Source: an uncultured Planctomycetaceae bacterium (lineage in GTDB: Bacteria > Planctomycetota > Planctomycetia > Planctomycetales > Planctomycetaceae). Taken from it: 64,000 bases of DNA. The DNA is taken from contig CALSLT010000031.1 in the NCBI GenBank assembly GCA_943787265.1, positions 62,001 to 126,000 of the forward strand. Reading direction: 5' to 3'. This document shows positions 37,712-46,485 of this stretch, in pieces. A program made the position numbers and the translations under genes. Numbering within the stretch: position 1 is the stretch's first letter; each line of letters opens with the position of its first letter. The notes beneath the pieces were generated by a model. It saw only the letters and a program-made list of their open reading frames with translations, did not search any database and was not told where the DNA came from.

Positions 37712-39034
37712 TCAGTCCTGCTTCGCGATGCGGTAGATGTGAGAGTGTGATCTAAGAATGAGTGAGTTATCTGCAACAATCGGTGACGCCGTGAAGCCTT
37801 CATCAAACATCGTTTCGTGAACGAGTTCGAACTCATCTCCGGCCTTCACAACCGCCACTTTTCCATCCTGCGAACAGCAATACAGATGACCGTTCGCATA
37901 CAAAGGCGATGACCAATAGGCTCCTGGAACTCGCTTGGCCCAAAGAACTTCGCCAGTAAGAGCATTCAAGCCAGAGCAGACACCACCGTCTTCCACCATG
38001 AAGTAGCGATTGCCGACCAGAACCTGTGATGGCCGCTTTGGCACCATCCGCCCGGCTCGCCATTTGATATTCGTTTCGGTGATGTCGCCTTTCCCGTTCG
38101 GGTCGACAGCGATCAACGAATCAGCACCACTGCCCGCACTGATGTAAACAAGACCGTTTCCAACCAACGGCCTTGATCCAGCGTTCATACCACCATGATT
38201 AACTCGCCACACGGGTTTTCCAGTTTTGGGTTCGTAAGCGATTGTCGCCATTGCAAAGGGGCTTACCAGAACCTCGCGGCCGTCGGCCTTCACGATCTGA
38301 GGAGTCGAGTAAGCTTTTTTACGGTCTCCGTTGTCAGTTCCGTAATCGATGTCTCGATCCGTTTTCCAGACAAGCTTGCCAGTGTTTTTGTTCAACGCGG
38401 CGATGAACTGTTTGTCATATCCGTCGAACGTCAGAAACACCAAATCGCTGTACACAACTGGCGACGAACCTGGACCTCGCCAGTGGTGACACTCCAGTTC
38501 GTGATTCTCCCAAATCTTCTTCCCGGTTTTCGTATCGATGCACGCGGTGCCGTAAGTCCCAAAGTGAACGTAAATCCGTCCCTTCTCGATCCACGGAGTT
38601 GGCGATGCGAGACTATTCGTTGGGTGTGTGTATTGCGGCTCATAAACTTCCGACACCGTCACATCGTGAATGACCTTACCCGTCTTCAGGTCCAGGCAAA
38701 CCGCTGACAACCGGAGCGGAGTCTTCAGCGGTTTCGCACCTTTGGAGAATGAATCCTGATTCGTCGCGCCTTCGGGATTGATAATCTCGGGAGCGTTCGT
38801 CACCCAAATCTGATCGCCCCAGACAACCGGGGTCGACCACGCTCGCCCCTTGACCTCGGTCTTCCAGACGACTTCATCAGACCCTTCAGCGAACTTAAGT
38901 GGCAACCCCTTCGCTTCAGAAGTGCCATTGGCATGCGGCCCGCGAAATTGGTTCCAGTAGCCTTCCGCCGCGAAGACTTCTGCAGAAAGAGACGAGCAGG
39001 TCAGCAGGCACGTTGCGATCAGAACAGTTCGCAT
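37712..39034 (-). CDS. Exported PQQ-like beta-propeller protein
   Basis: A 440-residue protein with a signal peptide (RTVLIATCLLTCSSLSAEVF, then AAEGYWNQFRGP). WNQFRGPHANGTS is a very common planctomycete opening to a BamB/PQQ_2-like propeller. Repeats such as KTGKKIWENH, NTGKLVWKTD, KTGKPVWRVN and LTGEVLWAKR mark the blades. The ATG at 39034 has a GGAAGGA ribosome site; a longer frame to 39148 adds 38 untypical residues. Family members act as structural or substrate-binding propellers; PQQ binding is not certain. Linked tightly to the downstream dioxygenase. Confidence 0.85.
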   Translation of the reverse strand: MRTVLIATCLLTCSSLSAEVFAAEGYWNQFRGPHANGTSEAKGLPLKFAEGSDEVVWKTEVKGRAWSTPVVWGDQIWVTNAPEIINPEGATNQDSFSKGAKPLKTPLRLSAVCLDLKTGKVIHDVTVSEVYEPQYTHPTNSLASPTPWIEKGRIYVHFGTYGTACIDTKTGKKIWENHELECHHWRGPGSSPVVYSDLVFLTFDGYDKQFIAALNKNTGKLVWKTDRDIDYGTDNGDRKKAYSTPQIVKADGREVLVSPFAMATIAYEPKTGKPVWRVNHGGMNAGSRPLVGNGLVYISAGSGADSLIAVDPNGKGDITETNIKWRAGRMVPKRPSQVLVGNRYFMVEDGGVCSGLNALTGEVLWAKRVPGAYWSSPLYANGHLYCCSQDGKVAVVKAGDEFELVHETMFDEGFTASPIVADNSLILRSHSHIYRIAKQD

Positions 39035-39343
39035 TGGAATGTCCTTCCGAAAAGAGGGCTCAATATTTGATGACGCATCGAGAAGAATCGTCGCGGTGGG
39101 AACAACCACTGACAGTCTCAGCGATTGTTGGTCGGTGTGGTCAGACATCTGCTGATCCAGCAGACGTCGAAGCAGACTGCTAATCTAGTCTTGTTCCGAC
39201 ACAGCCGCAAAGCACCGCGGTTGTGTAACCGGTTTACCAGTGAATTCGTTCGCTCAAACCGCTAAAAGGATCAGCTTATAGATCACGACATTCACTCGGC
39301 GATCGGCCGATCACAACTCCTGCCAGTACCAGAGCACTCGACC
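39035..39343. other. Divergent intergenic region upstream of the propeller gene and the histidine kinase
   Basis: About 300 bp between divergent genes. Repeated CAGCAGAC/GCAGACG-type motifs near 39140-39180 are too short to interpret. No gene or clear hairpin seen. Confidence 0.35.
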
Positions 39344-40744
39344 GTGTCTTCCGAATCGGCTTCACAGGATTCCTTTCGATTCGACCTCGCCGCCGAATCC
39401 ATCACCCTGAGAATCCGATGGTTCGGCGTTGCCGTTGGTTTCGCCCTGGTCAATCTGATCAGTGCCGATCTCTTGCCGCCGGGGTCCTCCCGCGACGTCG
39501 TGCTGCTGAATTCGATTCTTTGTGTCGGTGTCATCTACGTCGCTTTGGATACGTACTGGAGTTACCGAGGCAAAGTTTTTCTCAGCGATTGGCCACTGGT
39601 CGTCTCTTTGCTTGAGACAGCTTTCATCGGACTGCTTTGCTTCTTCGACCTTGGCCAGGAAAGCGCGTTCCGATTTTACTACCTGCTGTCCGTCGTCGTG
39701 TGTGCGATTCGGTATGCCCCGGCGATTACGTACACGACATTCCTCTTCCACGCGACAAGTTACACCATTCTGCTGCTGACATTGCCGCTGTCCCGAACGC
39801 TTCCCTGGGTGATCATGGTCGTGTCGATGGGCTGGGTCACGTGGGCCAGCATCCAGCTCTCCATGCTGATCCGAATCGCTAGCCAGCGTCTCGCCGAAGC
39901 CAACGAACAACTGGAACATCGCATCGCCGAGCGGACTCAGGAGCTTCGAGAATCTCAGGCGATGCTCGTTCAGCACGAAAAGCAGGCGGCGTTCGGATTG
40001 CTCGCCGCCGGAATTGCTCACGAAGTCGGCAACCCACTCGCGGCCATAAGTTCGCTCGTTCAGATCCTGAAACGCAAGTCTGACGATTCCGACACCATCG
40101 AGCGTTACCAGATGATCGGCGACCAGCTTCGCCGGATTCAGGGCACACTTCGAGAACTTGTCGACTTCAGCCGCCCGGCCAGCACTCAAGCCAGTCTGTG
40201 CGACGTTCGAAATACCGTTGAGGAAGCGCTGAGCATCGCGAAATATTACAAACGTCGAAAAGGAAAACGCATCGTTACGCGCTATGGCGAAGGGCTGCCT
40301 TCCGTGCGGGTCGTGCATGACCAGCTCGTTCAGGTGTTTTTGAATTTGATTCTGAACGCGATGGATGCCACGCCCGAGGGCGGCACGATCGAAATCTCGA
40401 CGAGTCTTCAGTCAGGCTGGATCCGAATCAATGTCCGAGACACCGGACACGGAATTCGTGAAGAGAACCGCAAAAGCATTTTTGAACCGTACTACACGAC
40501 GAAGTCGACAGGCACAGGTCTCGGCCTGTTCGTCTGCCGCCAGTTATTGGAGCGTGAGTCCAACGGACAAATTGATCTGGCAGAAACCGGGTCTGATGGA
40601 ACGACATTCTCGGTGATGGTGACTGGTGAGAATCTTGAAGGCCACGAAGACATTCCGGCCCCCACGACCGGAGCCGACCATAGTTTGTCCGTCGTCGAAA
40701 GTGTGCTGCCAGCACAAGAGAGTCCTGACGAATCGACTGGCTGA
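39344..40744 (+). CDS. Membrane sensor histidine kinase
   Basis: 466 residues from a GTG. Six hydrophobic segments lie between residues 25 and 175. A coiled coil (LAEANEQLEHRIAERTQELR) then leads to the HisKA box AAGIAHEVGNPLAAISSLVQ with the phospho-histidine at about 226. The ATPase domain shows NLILNAMDATPEGG, RDTGHGI and GTGLGLFVCRQLLE. No PAS or receiver domain is present, and no response regulator is adjacent. The signal must be sensed by the membrane part. Confidence 0.9.
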   Translation: MSSESASQDSFRFDLAAESITLRIRWFGVAVGFALVNLISADLLPPGSSRDVVLLNSILCVGVIYVALDTYWSYRGKVFLSDWPLVVSLLETAFIGLLCFFDLGQESAFRFYYLLSVVVCAIRYAPAITYTTFLFHATSYTILLLTLPLSRTLPWVIMVVSMGWVTWASIQLSMLIRIASQRLAEANEQLEHRIAERTQELRESQAMLVQHEKQAAFGLLAAGIAHEVGNPLAAISSLVQILKRKSDDSDTIERYQMIGDQLRRIQGTLRELVDFSRPASTQASLCDVRNTVEEALSIAKYYKRRKGKRIVTRYGEGLPSVRVVHDQLVQVFLNLILNAMDATPEGGTIEISTSLQSGWIRINVRDTGHGIREENRKSIFEPYYTTKSTGTGLGLFVCRQLLERESNGQIDLAETGSDGTTFSVMVTGENLEGHEDIPAPTTGADHSLSVVESVLPAQESPDESTG

Positions 40745-40964
40745 TGACCTGCCTGCCAAATCAGTACAAACTGATGATCATGCCTGCCGAGAGTTTAAAA
40801 ATCGGAATGCACCATTCGTAATCCGCCAGCATCGAATTCAGTCCGGGACTTTTCCTGTCAGCGAGTAGTTCCTCTCATTTAGGATCCCCCTTGGCCGGGG
40901 AAGACCTGCGGCCGGTGGACCGACACTCCATTTCAATTCGCAACCTGAACAACCCGAGGGCCTG

Positions 40965-42725
40965 ATGACAGCTTTCACTCCACAGACCGACCCAAACCCA
41001 TCTGGCCGAAGCCGACGACTGAAAGCAGCGCAAAAGAAATATCAATTCAGCCACACACACGTCTCACCCCTTGCACTCGTTGATCATGTTCCGATGCACG
41101 ACGAGTTTTCCGCAGCGTGGATTCTCAAAGTCACAGACCGTGTGATGGTCAGCCTGACAAACATGGCTGAAGTTGAAGTGTGTCCGGACCACCGCGAGTT
41201 TCATCTCACCAAACACAATCTGTTGCGAAAGCTTCGAACCCAAAGCGACTGTCTTCTGCGAGGCGTCAAACACATTGTTGAAGATGCCCTTAAATTCAAC
41301 ATCAAGGTCGGCTCACATTCCGTACGTCCCGAGTCGCTTGACGACTACATCGACCTGTTCCACACAATCGGGCTGCCGCCAGTAGCAAACGATTCGACAA
41401 ACGATGAAGTCTTTGCATGGATGCGAGTTGGCGGACCGAATTCAGTCATGATTCACCAGATGACTGAACCCGATGAGCGATTCCCGGTTACGGATTCGCA
41501 TCTCCAGGAAACCTGCCCGGACGACTGTCTCGACGCAGCGTTCTCAGAAGGCCGCGTTTATCTCTGCGACTACGCATTGCTTTCGGGAGCGACCGCGGGC
41601 AACTATCCACACGGCCAGAAATATCTGCACGTGCCGCTGGCGATGTTTGTCCTGGATAGCGAAACGCGTCGTCTAAAACCTATCGCCATTCAGTGTGACC
41701 AGAAGCCCGGACGCAAGAATCCGATCATCACTCCGACATGCGGATGGAACTGGTTACTGGCCAAAATGGCCGTCGAAATGGCTGACGGAAATATTCACGA
41801 AGCAGTAACTCATCTCGGACGAACGCACCTCTATATGGATCCGTTTGTGGTGACGACACATCGGCAATTTGCTCCGAACCACCCGCTGTACCGATTATTG
41901 ACGCCACACTTCGAAGGAACGCTGGCCATTAATCAGGCCGCATGGCAACACCTGATTGCAAACAAAGGCCCCGTTGAAAAACTGATGAGTGTGTCGATTC
42001 GGTCGGCTCGTGAAGCCTGCGTTCAAGGCGTCCAGACTTACGACTTCAACAGTGCATTTCTTCCCGAAACATTCGCCGCACGCGGTGTCGCGGATGCTGA
42101 GCACTTTCCGGATTACCCGTACCGCGACGATTCAATTCTTTACTGGCAGGCAATCCGAAACTGGACGAAGTCGTACGTCGATCTCTATTACCCAGACGAT
42201 CAAACAGTCCTCGACGACACGGAAGTCCAGAACTGGTATCGCGAACTTGTTTCGAAAGAAGGCGGCCGCATTTCCGGACTGGGCATCAACGATGCCATCC
42301 CGACTGTCGAGTACCTTGCAGACGTGCTGACAATGGTCATATTCACATGCAGCGTGCAACACGCCGCGGTGAATTTCCCGCAGTACGAACTGATGAGCTA
42401 CGTGCCGAACATGCCACTGGCCATGTACAAGCCCGCTCCAACGTCACGTGAAGGTGCGACTGAGCAGGACTACCTGGCAGCTCTACCGCCGATGGACATG
42501 GCCGAGTTGCAGATGGATCTGGGATACCTTCTCGGCTCCACTCATTACACACAAATCGGCCAGTACGACCGCGGGCAATTCCGTGATCCGGCAGTTCGCG
42601 AGCCGCTGGCATCCTTTCAGCACGAACTCACAGGCATCGGTGCGACAATCAGGCAGAGAAACAAGACTCGCAGACCGTACACATTTCTCGACGTTCACGG
42701 CGTTCCGCAAAGCATCAATATCTAG
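40965..42725 (+). CDS. Bacterial lipoxygenase
   Basis: A 586-residue non-haem iron dioxygenase of the lipoxygenase family, which oxygenates polyunsaturated fatty acids. The full iron-ligand set is visible: H278 and H283 in IHEAVTHLGRTHLYMDPF, H466 and N470 in CSVQHAAVNFPQY, and the C-terminal isoleucine I586. Further family stretches are NHPLYRLLTPHFEGTLAINQ and the WNWLLAKMAVEMADGNIHEA helix. No N-terminal PLAT domain and no signal peptide are seen, so it is probably cytoplasmic. The genes around it do not suggest a pathway. Lipoxygenases are known in some bacteria but uncommon; the fatty-acid substrate here is unknown. Confidence 0.9.
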   Translation: MTAFTPQTDPNPSGRSRRLKAAQKKYQFSHTHVSPLALVDHVPMHDEFSAAWILKVTDRVMVSLTNMAEVEVCPDHREFHLTKHNLLRKLRTQSDCLLRGVKHIVEDALKFNIKVGSHSVRPESLDDYIDLFHTIGLPPVANDSTNDEVFAWMRVGGPNSVMIHQMTEPDERFPVTDSHLQETCPDDCLDAAFSEGRVYLCDYALLSGATAGNYPHGQKYLHVPLAMFVLDSETRRLKPIAIQCDQKPGRKNPIITPTCGWNWLLAKMAVEMADGNIHEAVTHLGRTHLYMDPFVVTTHRQFAPNHPLYRLLTPHFEGTLAINQAAWQHLIANKGPVEKLMSVSIRSAREACVQGVQTYDFNSAFLPETFAARGVADAEHFPDYPYRDDSILYWQAIRNWTKSYVDLYYPDDQTVLDDTEVQNWYRELVSKEGGRISGLGINDAIPTVEYLADVLTMVIFTCSVQHAAVNFPQYELMSYVPNMPLAMYKPAPTSREGATEQDYLAALPPMDMAELQMDLGYLLGSTHYTQIGQYDRGQFRDPAVREPLASFQHELTGIGATIRQRNKTRRPYTFLDVHGVPQSINI

Positions 42726-42761
42726 TCGCGGAATGCCCCTAGCGGACCATCGCGGCAGGAT

Positions 42762-43361
42762 TCAGGATTCGTCGTCGACCAGAAACACGACGTGAGATCG
42801 TGGGCCGTGCGCGCCGATAACCAGCGACTGTTCAATGTCGGCCGTCTTGGAAGGTCCTGAGATGAACGTGCCGAAACGTCGATCTCCGAATGACAGACGT
42901 TTGTAGGCTTCGTGCATGTTGTTGACGACGTTCTTCGACGACACAACCAACGCCAGGTGCTGAGCAATAAAATGCAGCACGCGGTGTTTAAGCGATTCGT
43001 CCGTCACCCACACTGCTCCGTTTTCGGCGACGACGAATTCGCCGGTCAGAACGGCAAAGTCCACATTCTCAACGTTGTGCGGATCGTCAATCTCGTCGAG
43101 GCTGACCGTTGGCAATCCCAGGCCTTCAATCGTTGATGCTCGAACATTGGCCGACTCGAACTGCGGAAATTCAGCAAGCCGGTCATTGATCTCCGAGCGC
43201 GAACTTACTTGAAGACATTTCCCACCGACCGACTCCAGCACCTTCGTGAACTGATCGATCGGATCTTCAAACGTCAGCCACTCTTGATCCAGTGTCGGGA
43301 GTGGAGTTGCTTCTTGTTGACTTTTTCGAATCGCCTTCAGCATGGTGTCTCGACTGCTCAT
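42762..43361 (-). CDS. lutC: LutC/YkgG-family LUD-domain protein
   Basis: A 199-residue LUD-domain protein of the L-lactate utilisation complex (LutABC). It shows ENVDFAVLTGEFVVAENGAV and the end LVIGAHGPRSHVVFLVDDES, where the GxHGP motif is typical. The ATG at 43361 has a GGGGGAG ribosome site. The lutB stop lies next to it, so the two are co-translated. Confidence 0.88.
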   Translation of the reverse strand: MSSRDTMLKAIRKSQQEATPLPTLDQEWLTFEDPIDQFTKVLESVGGKCLQVSSRSEINDRLAEFPQFESANVRASTIEGLGLPTVSLDEIDDPHNVENVDFAVLTGEFVVAENGAVWVTDESLKHRVLHFIAQHLALVVSSKNVVNNMHEAYKRLSFGDRRFGTFISGPSKTADIEQSLVIGAHGPRSHVVFLVDDES

Positions 43362-43362
43362 C

Positions 43363-44742
43363 TCACTCCCCCTTTCCTGAAGTCTTATTTCGACGTGCGT
43401 ACGCCTGCTGAAAACTTTCTTTGGGAAACTCGGGAAGTTCCCGCTTCCGTCCCCAAACATTGAGCGGGTTGTAAAGCATGAACCTCGGCATCCACGGCAC
43501 GACGTTTCGCGCGACTCGCCCTGCCAGGCGGTAAAGCCACGGCCGCCTGAAAACGGCCGATGCAAACTTCATCGGGACAGTCTTATCGAGTGAGACATAT
43601 CCTTGCGCAGCAATTTTATGTCGCCATGTCAGAAGCTGCGAATGCAGATCGATCTTCACCGGACACACGTCGGAACACGATCCGCACAGGCTGCAGGCGT
43701 AGGGCAAAGTCGAATGTTCTTCTGCGTCGCGCGACGGAGCGAGGATCGAGCCGATTGGTCCCGGAACGGTCGTGCCGTAACTGTGGCCCCCGCTTCGGCG
43801 ATAAACCGGGCAGGTGTTCATGCACGCTCCGCAGCGGATGCAGTTAAGTGAGCGGTGAAACTCTTCGCTTGCCAGGAGTTTGGAACGGCCATTGTCCAAA
43901 AGGATGATGTGCATTTCTCCGTCCGGTCTGGGACCGTGAAAATGCGAGCTGTACGTCGTAATCGGTTGTCCTGTCGCCGAGCGAGCTAGAAGCCGCAGAA
44001 AGACGCCAAGGTGCTCTGCCTTCGGGATGAGTTTTTCAACACCCATGCTGGCGATATGGAGCTTCGGCAAAGAAACGCCCAGGTCCGCGTTGCCTTCGTT
44101 GGTACAAACAACGATGCCGCCGGTTTCAGCAATGCCAAAGTTCACGCCGGTCAGCCCGGCATCGGCTTCCATGAACTTCTGCCTTAAAGCCGTGCGAGCG
44201 GCTTCTGCGAGATACGGCGGATCGCTGGCTCCTTCTTTAGTGCCAAGGACTCGGTGAAAGAGCTCGCCGACTTCTTCCTTCTTGATATGGATCGCTGGCA
44301 TGACGATGTGACTGGGGGCTTCCTTCCGAAGCTGCACTAGCCATTCACCAAGGTCAGTATCTGTGACTTCAATTCCGCGTTCTTCGAGGTACGGGTTGAG
44401 GTGGCATTCCTCGGTCAGCATCGACTTGCTTTTGACCAGCTTCTTGACGTTGTGATCACTCAACAGTCGATGCACGATTTCGTTGTGCTCGGCCGCATCC
44501 TTTGCCCAATGGACGGTCACGCCGAGCTTCGTCGCGTTTTCTTCGAACTGCTCCAACAGGTCTGCCAGATGCGTCATCGTGTGAGCTTTGATGGCCGACG
44601 CCGTCTCGCGCAGAAGTTCCCACTCAGGAACGCTGTGAACCATCCGGTCACGTTTTGAACGAACAAACCAGAGTGCTTTGTCGTGCCAGTGAGAGCGTTC
44701 ATCGTTCGCGACAAACTTCGCTGCTGCGGTCGCGTGTTTCAT
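43363..44742 (-). CDS. lutB: LutB-type iron-sulfur L-lactate dehydrogenase subunit
   Basis: 459 residues: a LUD domain (ADAGLTGVNFGIAETGGIVV, then EGNADLGVSLPKLHI) followed by two 4Fe-4S motifs, CIRCGACMNTCP near residue 305 and CSLCGSCSDVCP near 360. In LutABC, electrons from lactate pass through these clusters. lutA, usually first in the operon, is not found: the 200 bp upstream hold no gene, then an unrelated gene follows. It must be elsewhere or replaced. Confidence 0.92.
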   Translation of the reverse strand: MKHATAAAKFVANDERSHWHDKALWFVRSKRDRMVHSVPEWELLRETASAIKAHTMTHLADLLEQFEENATKLGVTVHWAKDAAEHNEIVHRLLSDHNVKKLVKSKSMLTEECHLNPYLEERGIEVTDTDLGEWLVQLRKEAPSHIVMPAIHIKKEEVGELFHRVLGTKEGASDPPYLAEAARTALRQKFMEADAGLTGVNFGIAETGGIVVCTNEGNADLGVSLPKLHIASMGVEKLIPKAEHLGVFLRLLARSATGQPITTYSSHFHGPRPDGEMHIILLDNGRSKLLASEEFHRSLNCIRCGACMNTCPVYRRSGGHSYGTTVPGPIGSILAPSRDAEEHSTLPYACSLCGSCSDVCPVKIDLHSQLLTWRHKIAAQGYVSLDKTVPMKFASAVFRRPWLYRLAGRVARNVVPWMPRFMLYNPLNVWGRKRELPEFPKESFQQAYARRNKTSGKGE

Positions 44743-44940
44743 TTCAGATCAATCCAGAGATGCGAGATTCCTGCGGGCTTCATCGACATAATCGGCCTCG
44801 CAAGAGAGGTTTGGGCAGCACAAAGTCCTGCGACCACCGGTGGAAGCGCACACTTTGGTCGACCGATGCCAACGCGTCAATTCTTGAACGATCACGAATC
44901 GGCACAGAAGGAACAAACGGCAGGAATTCGGCACAAACCG

Positions 44941-45999
44941 TTAAGCTGCCGACGCATCTACGGTTTCGAATAACGACTTGAGCAAGTCGAGCAAGCCGCT
45001 TCGCGGACATGGTTTTGTCAGAAACCTGGTCCGCTCATCGAGTGTCAGCGGCGGGTCCAGATCCGATTCACTGAAGCCACTGACCAGAACTGCTGGAATA
45101 TCAGGCCGAGTCTCGCGAATCTTCGCAAGACACTCCGGGCCGTTTATTTCGGGAAGCGTCACATCAAGCATTACCAGATCAACGTGCTCACCGGCTGTCG
45201 AAAAATGACTAAGCGCGGCCGTCCCGGTTTCGCAGGCGACGACAGAAATCCCCTCGAACTCCAACAGTAGCTTTAAGGAGTCGAGAATCGCTTCGTCATC
45301 GTCGACGATCAGAACGGTCTTTCCAGCAAGCTTTGACTGGCCATTCGCCACCGAAACAAACGACATGGCATCGACGACTTCGGGATGCCCGTCGAAAAGT
45401 TCTTTGGCATCTGCTTCCACCTCTAACTCCGGATGAGTCTCCGTCCAGAAGTGAGCCGTGCGAACAAACGCAAGAAACCAGACCAGACGATCATATAGGG
45501 CAGCTCCAAAAAGCCGCCGCAATTCGCTTTCGGATTCCGCTGCTCCTTCTGTCCGAAGAAAGACTGCAGCGAGGCAGGGAAAAAGCGCGTCCTCAGCTTC
45601 CTGTTCCCACTGATCGAACGGTGCCGACACTTCGGTGAGAATGCCAAGGCTGCGTGTTACTTCGGTGTAACTCGGCAGCCGGCCTTCCAGCGTGTTAACG
45701 ACATCTTCAGGAGACATCGCCGGACAACCCGAGTCACCGGAAACGTTTCCCGCCCCGAGCAGAAAAGCAGCATGACGAGTCACGCAGTAAGGGGCTTTGC
45801 AGAATCGCGACAGGTAAGCGAACAGCCGCTCTTTAAACAGCGACGGAAACGGAGCATCGAGATACCCGAAACATGCGGCGGCCCAAAGCTGCTGAGAAAC
45901 CGCGAGATCGTCCGGGAGAAGAAAGAACGACGGACACACACCCATCCGCGCTTCAATCTCAGTCTTTAATCCATCATTCGTCTGTGCTGAATCTGGCAT
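44941..45999 (-). CDS. AhpD-like domain fused to a response-regulator receiver
   Basis: 352 residues. Residues 15-215 are all-helical and contain SRFCKAPYCVTRHAAFLLG, with C67, C72 and H76, similar to the redox centre of AhpD/carboxymuconolactone decarboxylase-like domains (CxxC...H; here the spacing is Cx4C). A complete receiver follows from about residue 227: TVLIVDDDEAILDSLKLLL, phospho-acceptor D279 in LVMLDVTLPEING and K329 in FLTKPCP. There is no DNA-binding output. The arrangement suggests a receiver that controls, or is controlled by, a thiol-based sensor. No partner kinase is adjacent; the family at the N-terminus is assigned only by motif. Confidence 0.75.
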   Translation of the reverse strand: MPDSAQTNDGLKTEIEARMGVCPSFFLLPDDLAVSQQLWAAACFGYLDAPFPSLFKERLFAYLSRFCKAPYCVTRHAAFLLGAGNVSGDSGCPAMSPEDVVNTLEGRLPSYTEVTRSLGILTEVSAPFDQWEQEAEDALFPCLAAVFLRTEGAAESESELRRLFGAALYDRLVWFLAFVRTAHFWTETHPELEVEADAKELFDGHPEVVDAMSFVSVANGQSKLAGKTVLIVDDDEAILDSLKLLLEFEGISVVACETGTAALSHFSTAGEHVDLVMLDVTLPEINGPECLAKIRETRPDIPAVLVSGFSESDLDPPLTLDERTRFLTKPCPRSGLLDLLKSLFETVDASAA

Positions 46000-46485
46000 T
46001 TCCGTAGTCGTTTCCGGGCCCGAAAGAAGCGATCATCGAACGATTTTATCAAAAATAACTGCTGTCCACGAATCTGTTTGCCGGATGAGCAATCCTGCCA
46101 ACTGACTTGCTCGCCAGGACGTCGCAATAAACGTTTAGCATTTACCGGAGTTGTCAGGGCATTGCCGAAATCAATGGCTCGCTAAAATAACGCCCGGGCA
46201 AGTCTACAGTTTCTCAGAGAATTCAGACATGAACGAATTCCACAATTGACGGGCCCCCGACACGCCCTGCTACCGCAGGATTGCCCGAAACCGGACTGCA
46301 GATCTTCCAGCATCTTCACTATTGTGGGCATCGTGAGAGTGTGACACCAGATTCAGCCTCATGGCCAATTCACAAGAAAACTGGCAGAAAACGAGATGAA
46401 TGTCGGTGTGCACTTCGATCGTCTATTGGATTGATTCAGCAGGGCCGAGTCTGCGAAGAGCGTCAATGCCGAGGGGAACTTACAG
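46000..46485. other. Divergent intergenic region upstream of the STAS-cupin gene
   Basis: Nearly 490 bp without a credible gene. A 78-residue frame at 46281-46517 runs into the next gene in another frame and has no family resemblance. No hairpin stands out. Promoters for both flanking genes should lie here. Confidence 0.4.

Noticed and set aside
39362..40318. 318-codon frame on the minus strand opposite the histidine kinase
   Set aside because: Antisense shadow; all conserved kinase motifs are on the plus strand.
44743..44940. Possible missing lutA upstream of lutB
   Set aside because: Only 198 bp, no cysteine-rich CCG motif in any frame.
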